Part shown: one piece after another, positions 56,507 to 64,000 of the stretch
Position numbering within the stretch: the stretch's first letter is position 1
Layout of the letters: each line of letters opens with the position of its first letter
Origin: Arthrobotrys musiformis
Taxonomy: Eukaryota; Ascomycota; Orbiliomycetes; Orbiliales; Orbiliaceae
Length of the DNA: 64,000 nt
NCBI GenBank assembly: GCA_036971715.1
Contig: JAVHJL010000005.1
Location: 806,001-870,000, forward strand
Direction of reading: 5' to 3'
Program-made: the position numbers and the translations under genes
The notes under the pieces: model-generated
Database searches by the model: none
The model's input: the letters and a program-made list of their open reading frames with translations, nothing else
What the model was told of the DNA's origin: nothing

Positions 56507-57089
56507 ATGCGCCTGACGGTTTTGATCCTTACCCTCGTTTATGCGATTATCGCGGGGGCGATTCAGCTTGAGTACGGCTGTCGTGAGCGTGATCCCTGTC
56601 TCAAAGGTATGATTTTATTTACAACCCCGTTATAGCTGTGGCATGGGCTTATTGTCTTTTTATAGCTGTTATTGGGAGGCGATTCCCGAATAGAAACGGT
56701 CGTGCGGATTGTTCCTCCTTCCTTCTGGCGACGGTTACGCCTGCTCCGAAGTATATCAACCACCTTCACCTAATAATCATCAAACACTAATGAACTTGCA
56801 AAGAACCGTCTCAGTAACCGAGCGTACCACGACAACCATCTTCATAACCAGACACCAGGGCCACTACCGCGATGTTAAGGCCAGGCAGGTTACTGTTGTC
56901 CCGTCTAATATTCCGGTGTATGCTCTTGCGGCGTGTTCGGGGGCTGCGAGGTATTCGAGCGCTTGTTCGTGTATTGGCGTGAGGCCTTCTACTACTACGT
57001 TGCCTACGCCGACGATTACGGTTACGGTTACGAAGACGAGGACTAAGCGGTGTGTGGTGGAGTGTAAGACTAGGTGTAATTTTTATTAG
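56507..57089 (+). CDS. Small secreted Thr/Val-rich protein with CSCIG motif
   Basis: Three exons: 56507-56606, 56666-56750 and 56804-57089, giving 156 residues. Introns of 59 and 53 nt have GTATGA and GTATAT donors. Residues 1-18 are a signal peptide (RLTVLILTLVYAIIAGA). The mature part reads CRERDPCLKAVIGRR, ADCSSFLLATVTPAPKTVSV, an extended variable region, then YALAACSGAARYSSACSCIG and a Thr-rich TLPTPTITVTVT, ending CVVECKTRC. The DPCL-x-AVIG, DCSSF-L, TVTP and ACSG-x-x-RYSSACSCIG pattern occurs in a widespread family of uncharacterised secreted proteins in filamentous ascomycetes. Unlike the usual form, this copy has a basic, Cys-containing C-terminus. Extracellular or cell-wall location is inferred. 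Confidence 0.8.
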
Positions 57090-57813
57090 GTGGAGGGGGG
57101 TAGCTGTTACGGTGGATAGCGATATGGGTTGATCGTGGTTAATTATAAGCAGAATGGGACAGTGTTTGGTGCGGTTTTGTGTGTGTGATGATGAGTTATT
57201 AATGTCACCATGGAGGGATTTAATATTTGGTTTCTTGGATGGTCTTTTTTTTTTAACATTCTTTATTGGTAGGTGTGGTTGAAGTTTGTACCTTGACAGA
57301 ATGGCCAAAAGCTTTGAAAATGTAATTACTTAGTTGTTTATCGAGGCCCCGCAAATGGTCGCTATTTCTTATTTCTTTTCGTAATGGAACTTAGTATACT
57401 ATATACTATGAAGTGATGAACGATTTCGTATTGAGTATATTTTAGTTGTGTTCATAGTGTCGGCGCTGAGCTGGAAACGAGACCAACTTGACTTGGACTT
57501 CGAGTTTTATAGTCCTTTTCACGTTTCCTAGATCAGGAATTTGGAATTAGATGATATGTATGGAGATGCTTGCTAAGTAGGCTTTCATTTCTGATATTAA
57601 GTACATGTGGACATTTGCCTATAAAAAGCCTATTTACATCGAGGGAGTGTGCGATGTCTAGTCCGCTAGCTAGCGTTCACAAGAACTTCATAAGGAGGTT
57701 AAAGGGTATGTATTCCAGATTGACATCCAGCTTCCGAGCCAACAAGTCTCCTAACCCGTCTTGCTCCCCATCCAGCTATAGTTTGCTAGTAAGCCTCGCA
57801 GAATCCTTCGGCT
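57090..57813. other. Convergent 3' spacer
   Basis: Between the secreted-protein gene (+) and the F-box-like gene (-). A poly-T at 57246-57254 fits a terminator region. No gene seen. Confidence 0.5.
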
Positions 57814-59178
57814 TTATCTCTTAGCTAACTTTGTACCCTTCGTTCGTGCTCGTGTACCTTTGTATTTCCTGGTACTAAATCGCTCAGGAAGCTCTTCATC
57901 TTCTCCTTCAGATCCAGGCTCAGGTTCAGGTTCGGGGTCCCAGCCATACGAATCATCAAAGTAACCCATCATCCATGCACAAAACCTATACCCCCAATGC
58001 TTCAATCTCTGGTCATCCCAAACACTGGCACATAAATCGATTGGAGAATGTAAAAATTGCTCTACATGGTGTACATCGGCACTGGGTACCATGAACACCT
58101 GCCTTTCGCTAACTCTCAGCCGTCGGTAATGCCGTGCCTGTGGGACTTGAAGCCGTAGATTGGAGACTACCCACCCATAACCCTGTACATCCAACCAGGA
58201 GTCCACGTCCAGGAAATAGAGCGATTGATTCCAAAGTGGAACATTGGGCGCCTTCGCATTTTCAGTTCCCTTGTTACCGAGTTCCCGAAGATATTGGATC
58301 TGCTTCTTCAAATCTGATTGTGCGATGCCCCGGGATCCGTTTACCCAATTTACCAGATTATCGGGGAATTCGTGGAGCAGTACTAAACCGGTCAGGGCCT
58401 CGCAGGATTTATGATCCGTATCCGCAAGTTCCCTCTCTACAATCCTCCTAACCTCATCAACCAAAAAATCTCGAACGGCCCTAACGTGTATATTCTCCCA
58501 AAATCCCCAGCTGTCGCGTATCCCGCCTAACCAGGGGTCGTGAACAACCATATTCACCACAACGAACAGCCTATACAACGCCGTCATAATCCGTCGCTCC
58601 TCCTCCATAGTTGCCAGAAGATATCTTCTATGTCCCGAAGCCTTTCTGATTTTGCGCCTCTCTTTCGAGTATGCCGACAAGTCTGGCAGTCTCTTCAGTT
58701 GCTCCGTACTTATGAATTGTTCATAAATTGCCACTATGGCCCTATGATTCCTCGCTATGGAATCAATTTCTTTTTTTCCGACTGGGAACTCGCTGTAGCT
58801 CCTGAATTCTGGTTGAAACTGTTGCAGCACATTGTAAAGGGGCCCCATGAGATGCAGCTCTTGTTGAATATTTTTCGCAGTCGGAGGTTCTGGGTAGATC
58901 TTGTATTCCATGACAACCTGCAATAATTCTTTCCTCGGAACTTCGTGGTTGTATAGTCTTTCGCGATAAAACGCGAGCCAGCACGCTTCTCGTTTATAGT
59001 AGGCTAAGGCGTCGCGAACGTATACTTCTCCCTCTATGATAGACCGGTAGCTGTCGTAGACAGCTACGAATTCTGGGAAGGCCTCACATAGGACGTTTAG
59101 AGACCGAGTATCGGCGAGATTAGCTAGGATAGAGAATTTGATGTCAAAGGGGAGGGACTGGAGAGGCACGGAGGTCAT
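57814..59178 (-). CDS. F-box-like protein
   Basis: Single exon of 454 residues from the ATG at 59178 (context AACATCATGACC); the frame is open 36 codons upstream but without family-like sequence. Residues 1-45 (TSVPLQSLPFDIKFSILANL, TRSLNVLCEAFPEFVAVYD) fit a degenerate F-box, so an SCF-adaptor role is possible. The remainder is helical and charged with aromatic residues and no recognised domain. The C-terminus has a DPEPEPEPGSEGEDEE acidic stretch followed by a basic tail (RKYKGTRARTKGTKLAKR), perhaps a nuclear signal. It belongs to the same broad class as the gene at 24110, but the two share little obvious sequence beyond the F-box. Confidence 0.68.
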   Translation of the reverse strand: MTSVPLQSLPFDIKFSILANLADTRSLNVLCEAFPEFVAVYDSYRSIIEGEVYVRDALAYYKREACWLAFYRERLYNHEVPRKELLQVVMEYKIYPEPPTAKNIQQELHLMGPLYNVLQQFQPEFRSYSEFPVGKKEIDSIARNHRAIVAIYEQFISTEQLKRLPDLSAYSKERRKIRKASGHRRYLLATMEEERRIMTALYRLFVVVNMVVHDPWLGGIRDSWGFWENIHVRAVRDFLVDEVRRIVERELADTDHKSCEALTGLVLLHEFPDNLVNWVNGSRGIAQSDLKKQIQYLRELGNKGTENAKAPNVPLWNQSLYFLDVDSWLDVQGYGWVVSNLRLQVPQARHYRRLRVSERQVFMVPSADVHHVEQFLHSPIDLCASVWDDQRLKHWGYRFCAWMMGYFDDSYGWDPEPEPEPGSEGEDEELPERFSTRKYKGTRARTKGTKLAKR

Positions 59179-59954
59179 GATGTTGACATAGACTTTTGGT
59201 CTTGTAAAACCCGGGTCGTGTGGGTGCTTTTTGGTGTAATAAACGGCATTGATTTCACACGCATGACTCATTGGGCATCTTAACAACTCTTACACACATA
59301 CATTCTCTCGCAGGGGATTCTGCCAAACTGTTGTATTTTGGGCCGTTTCTGCGTTGTGGGTGCCTTCCAACAATTCCCGAAAACTCCGGGCTCCGGAAAC
59401 GAGTCAAACGCGTGCCAAAGAGGCACTCCAGGTATGCCACTAGCGGGGCAGAAGGACCAAAGTAGGCAGGCCGCTGGACGCGGACGAAGTGACAAAGTGA
59501 CATTCGGCTTGGGCCGGCGTTTGGCTGATGGAGCAAGAGTGGCTGCAAGTTGCCCCGCAATGGCGTGAATCGAGAACCTGGCGATAAGCTTCCCTTTTGT
59601 GACAATTCAGCTGCTTCATTCGGAGCCTCATCTTTTCCGTTTTTCCCTCACTCTCTCTTCACTATTTTTTCACGGGAAAAAAACGTGGGTTGAAAAGGAG
59701 GCATGGGGAGTCATTTTATTTTACTATAAGAATATATGTAATTGGAATCGAACCGTTGAGAGAGTTAGATTATAATTATGCGTGTCCTCGAGGATTTGTA
59801 GATGTGTTTAGTATGCAAATCGACCCCGCGTGGGAGCTCGTTCGGTGAAGCTAACGTAACGCAGCACCCCACATTACAATCCATCTCATCATCAACCATC
59901 AACCACCTTCTCCCATCTGGCAAATTAAAAAAAATATAGATAGGAAAAAGTTGG
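59179..59954. other. Divergent promoter region (F-box gene / aminopeptidase)
   Basis: Should hold both promoters. Overlapping open frames on both strands at 59255-59631 are mutual shadows without recognisable domains. A tRNA-like GGAATCGAACC at 59744-59754 was examined and does not fold as a T arm. Confidence 0.45.
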
Positions 59955-62900
59955 ATGCAAACATCGCTCCCGTGGATAGCCCGAACTTCCCGTTTTAGCT
60001 GCTCGCAGGTGTCAATATCGCGCAGGCCGACGCTGCTGGTATCTTTCGCTGCTCGTACGACTCGTACTGCCACTAACGTTAACGTTGGCGCTGCGCTCCG
60101 GAAACGATATATAACAGTCCTTGGAACTTTCTTAGCCCCCGGATTCTCTTCTACCTCTTCTACCTCTACTTCTACCTCTACTTCCACTTCCAATTGCCAT
60201 CCATCTCGTTCAAGACATACGAGACCGTACTTGGGATATCACTCGAAGTCCCCGTTTCGTAGATATTCGACTTTGTCAACGATCAGACACTCGGAGTATA
60301 CTACCGCCAAAATGACGAGAGACGACAGAGACGTGCTTCCTGAGGAGTGAGCTTCCTAAATTCTACAATTTGCTTTTTATCATTACTAATAGAGTGCGCC
60401 CCGATTCAGAGTGAAGCCGGTCCACTACGACCTGTCCATCTTCAACATCGACAACAAGGCTTTCACCTACTCCGGTACCGTCACCGTTGATATCAAGATC
60501 ACTAAGGAGACCAGTACCATATCCATCAATGTCAAGGAGTTAGATAACCTCAAGGCTTCAGTCACCGTTGGCGGTGCCTCTCACGAAGCCGCATCCATCG
60601 ATGTCGATAGCAAGCGTGAGAGAGCCACTCTTACCTTCTCGTCGCCTCTTCAGGTTACCGAGCTGGCTAAGTTGAAGCTTGATTTCACCGGTGTCTTGAA
60701 TAACAAGGTATCTTTTACTCCTTGACCTTTTATGCTTGTTTATTTTTCATTTTCATTTTTTATCTTTTATAAAAAAGGAAAAGAAAAAAAAAACCATGAG
60801 CTAACACCGAGATAGATGGCCGGTTTCTACCGCTCAGAGTACAAAGTCCCGGGCACCACCGAGGCGACCCACATGTTCTCGACCCAATTCGAGTCCTGCG
60901 ACGCCCGCCAGGCCTTCCCCTGCTTCGACGAGCCAAACCTCAAGGCCACCTTCGACTTCTCCATCACAGTTCCAAACTCATGGACCGCATTATCCAACAT
61001 GCCCGCCATCTCCGAGACCCCAGAACCATCCGGCGACCTCAAAGTTGTCAGATTCGAAACCTCGCCCAAGATGAGCACCTACCTCTACGCCTGGGCCTGC
61101 GGTGAATTCGAGTACGTCGAGACCACAACCGAGAGAAAATACAACGGTGTCCAGATCCCCGTTAGAGTCTACACCACAACCGGACTCAAGGAACAGGGAC
61201 AATTCGCGTTGGAGAATGCCGCAAAGATCGTGGATTACTTCTCTGAAGTTTTCGATATCGATTATCCGCTACCCAAGGTTGATATGTTGGCTGTTCATGA
61301 ATTCTCGCACGGTGCTATGGAGAATTGGGGCTTGATCACTTACCGAACTACCGCCGTTCTTTACGAGGAGGGAAAGAGCGATCCGAGATACAAGAATCGA
61401 GTTGCGTACGTTGTCGCACATGGTACGTCAAAGATTCTATGATATGAGATGAAAAAAGAGGGAACATGCTAATGAAGGCGGCTGTAGAACTTGCTCACCA
61501 GTGGTTCGGAAACTTGGTTACCATGGATTGGTGGAACGAGCTCTGGCTCAACGAGGGTTTCGCGACTTGGGTCGGATGGCTGGCCATCGACAATTTCTAC
61601 CCAGGTACTTCTAATACTTCTGTCTCTTCTTCACGATGTATGGAATGCTAATGTGATATTTTTAGACTGGGACGTCTGGGGCCAGTTTGTTGTGCGTGCC
61701 CGCAGAGGTCGTTAAATACACTCCTAAATACCCGTGCTAACTTATATAATGCTCTAGGCTGAATCAATGCAAACAGGCTTCCAGTTGGACTCTTTGAGGA
61801 GCTCGCATCCTATCGAAGTTCCCGTCCGTGATGCTCTTGAAGTCGACCAGATCTTCGATCACATCAGGTTGGTCTCTTGTTGTATTTTTTGCATTGGTAT
61901 CGTGTGCTAATGTGTTTTGGATATAGCTACCTCAAGGGAAGCAGTGTTATTCGCATGTTGAGCTCTGCTCTCGGACAACAGACCTTCTTGAAGGGCGTTT
62001 CCAACTACTTGAAAAAGCATACATATGGTGAGTCTAAATATATACGAATAGTACCAACGATATATGACATATCTAACACGCATAAAATCAGCCAACGCCA
62101 CCACTGATGCCCTCTGGTCCGCCCTCTCCGAGGCATCCGGTCAAGATGTCAACAAGATCATGGACCTATGGATCAAGACTACCGGTTTCCCCGTCCTCGA
62201 CGTCAAGGAGACCGCCGACACCCTCACCATCCGCCAAAAGCGTTTCCTCAGCACCGGCGACGTCGGGCCCGAGGACGACGAGACCGTTTGGTGGGTTCCA
62301 TTGGGTCTCACCTCTGAAAGCCTCACCACAGCTTCCCAGGAAGCCGTCACCGCCCTCAACGAGAAGGAAACTAGCATCTCCGGCCTGAACACCGACTACT
62401 ACAAGCTTAACATTGGCCAGAACGGTTTCTACCGTGTCAACTACCCCGTCGAACGATTCGCCAAGCTCGGCACCTCGCTCGACAAGCTCAGCGTAGCTGA
62501 CCGCATCGGCCTCGTAGCAGATGCCCAAGCTCTCGCCCTCTCCGGTGACGGCTCCACCTCCAGCCTCCTCAGCCTCCTCCAGGGAATGAAAGAAGAAAGC
62601 AACTTCCTCGTCTGGCAGACCATCGCAACGGCCCTCTCCGCCGTCCAGGGAGCCTTCGGCTCAAACGCCGAGATCAAAGCCGGCCTCAAGAAGTTCGCAT
62701 TGGAACTCTACTCCCCCGCCGCCGAAAAACTCGGCTGGACCTTCGCCGAAGGCGACGACTTTTTGACCACCCAGCTCCGCGGCCTCCTCATCGGCGCCGC
62801 AGCAAGCGCAGGTCACGAATCCATCATCGCCGAAGCGAAGCGTCAATTCTCCGCCTACTTCTCCGGCGACGAATCCGCCATCAATGCCGCTCTCAAACTC

Positions 62901-63416
62901 CGCGTCTTCCGTATCGCGATCGCTGAGGGTGGAAAGGACGAATACGACCAAGTCTGGGCCGAGTACCTCAAGGCCACCAGCCCAGACGGCAAGGAAATCA
63001 CCCTCCAATCCCTCGGAAAAGTCAAGGACGCCGATCTAATCAACGACTACCTCGAGAAGATGATTGGTGATAAAATCCCCACCCAAAACACGCATTACGT
63101 CTCCTCCTCGCTAGCGCTCAACAGCGACGCGAAGCCATTGGTGTGGAAATTCGTGAAGGAGAGGTGGGATGATATCTTCAAGCTTTTGAGCGGGAACATG
63201 GTCCTGCTCGACAGGTTTGTCAGAGTCACACTGAACAAGTTCTCCGATGAGACGATTCTGGAGGAGATGAAGGCTTTCTTCGAGCCGAAGGATCAGAGGG
63301 GGTACGACCGTGCCGTTAGAGTTGCGATCGATAGCGTTAGCGGGAATGTCAGCTGGAAGAAGAGGGATGAGAAGGTTGTTGAGGAGTGGTTGAAGGAGAA
63401 GGGGTATTTGGCGTGA
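59955..63416 (+). CDS. ape2: M1-family aminopeptidase (Ape2/Aap1 type)
   Basis: Eight exons: 59955-60346, 60410-60707, 60816-61422, 61488-61604, 61666-61691, 61758-61867, 61927-62027 and 62092-63416. From the first ATG the product has 991 residues; from the internal ATG at 60312 (MTRDDRDVLPEE) it has 872. Zinc site HELAHQW-x-x-x-E (its H-E join is made by an intron), substrate-binding HGAMENWG, and ERAP1-like C-terminal repeats ending KEKGYLA are all present. The enzyme removes N-terminal residues from peptides. The 119-residue N-terminal extension is rich in Arg, Ser, Thr and poor in acids (SRRPTLLVSFAARTTRTATN), typical of a mitochondrial presequence, so the two starts may give mitochondrial and cytosolic forms. 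The presequence start is less certain than the core. Confidence 0.92.
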
Positions 63417-63844
63417 ATCCACTTGAAGGTTCAAGTGTCTTCTAGATTGTGAAGGCCCCTTTATATTGGAGTGGGTTATTTATTTTATCTATTTATTTTG
63501 GAGAAGGGGGTTGTTTTGGTGGAATTAGACGTATGTATTCCTGTTATGCACAGGAACCGTCGAAGACTTTGTAATCATGGCAGATTATTCTAGATACCGT
63601 ATTAACAATACAAGACTGCCATATTGATTTTAAACCCCCCGTATAACGCATAGATAATAGTCTCGTACCCAGCCTCCAACAGTGCAATCCATCTCGCAAT
63701 TAATAAATCTAAACAAAAATGCATGAATGCAAGTATATGCTCCGCTAACAATCGACTCTATAATTATGAAGTAACAAAACGAATCTAAATGCACAATAGC
63801 ATTTCCAACTTGTACATAGACTTACTCGTGAAAAATTAAGAATG
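63417..63844. other. Convergent 3' spacer
   Basis: 3' flank of the aminopeptidase gene and of the minus-strand gene at the edge; AT-rich, no gene seen. Confidence 0.5.
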
Positions 63845-63963
63845 CTACCAATCGATAAACCGCCACATACGCTCTGCAAACGTCGGCGGAGGCACGGCTT
63901 CCAAACCCCTCGGATCCTCGATTTTAATCTTCATCGTTCTGCCGTTGCTTAGTCTGATCAAGC
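63845..63963 (-). CDS. Last exon of a minus-strand gene cut by the window edge
   Basis: On the minus strand, a TACTAAT branch-like sequence and an ATTAG acceptor (ending at 63964) precede an open stretch of 38 codons reading LIRLSNGRTMKIKIEDPRGL, then AVPPPTFAERMWRFIDW and TAG at 63847-63845. The composition is protein-like and the splice signals are good. The rest of the gene lies beyond 64000; I do not recognise the family. Confidence 0.55.
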
Positions 63964-64000
63964 TAATTCATCATAACCACAATTAGTAAAAAAATAACAT

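Noticed and set aside
59738..59770. GGAATCGAACC on the plus strand, like the B box of a minus-strand tRNA
   Set aside because: The five bases on each side do not pair into a T-arm stem and no matching acceptor or anticodon arm is visible.
1..64000. CRISPR arrays, bacterial operons, intact transposons
   Set aside because: No regular spacer-repeat arrays, no transposase or reverse transcriptase motifs and no terminal inverted repeats were seen; gene structure is fungal.

Overview
This is a gene-dense piece of a eukaryotic nuclear genome. Genes are interrupted by short introns (mostly 50-90 nt, GTRNGT donors, CTAAC-type branch sites, YAG acceptors). Coding sequence of moderate GC alternates with AT-rich spacers. 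The core genes (Ede1-type endocytic scaffold, KdmA-type histone demethylase, Rad57-type recombinase, Ufd1, Rvb2, Apc15, Ypt1/Rab1, M1 aminopeptidase, CENP-W) match a filamentous ascomycete (Pezizomycotina). The SANT-like family, F-box genes and secreted proteins would fit Orbiliomycetes or a related early-branching class, but the class is only a guess.

Layout. 0.4-14.2 kb: eight small genes in a row, each with an N-terminal Myb/SANT-like domain and a rapidly diverging basic/acidic tail (two on minus, six on plus). 15.4-20.2 kb: Ede1 homologue. 20.9-21.3 kb: a four-exon CENP-W gene on minus that is easily missed. 21.6-24 kb: AT-rich, repeat-rich spacer with an orphan coiled-coil gene whose first intron has a duplicate copy upstream. 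24.1-28.3 kb: an F-box gene and an RGG-rich YAG7-like gene. 28.3-32 kb: a long empty spacer. 32-36.2 kb: KdmA-type demethylase with an in-frame TAG before 148 further open codons. 36.9-40.3 kb: Rad57-like (+) and Ufd1 (-). 43.2 kb: a secreted cysteine-rich protein. 44.3-46 kb: Rvb2. 46.5-49.1 kb: two related, apparently decaying genes on minus. 50.2-51.4 kb: Apc15. 53.2-54.6 kb: Ypt1. 56.5 kb: a second small secreted protein. 57.8-59.2 kb: F-box-like gene on minus. 60-63.4 kb: M1 aminopeptidase. The right edge holds the last exon of another minus-strand gene.

The housekeeping genes serve unrelated processes (ubiquitin/Cdc48, cell cycle, recombination, chromatin, trafficking) and share no operon-like logic. 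The unusual unit is the SANT-like cluster. Seven of its eight tails carry SUMO-acceptor consensus motifs (psi-K-x-E) and three carry SUMO-interacting-motif-like segments. This suggests a lineage-specific family of nuclear, SUMO-linked chromatin proteins. That is inference from sequence and remains untested. All gene models were read by eye from splice signals, reading-frame continuity and recognised domains.
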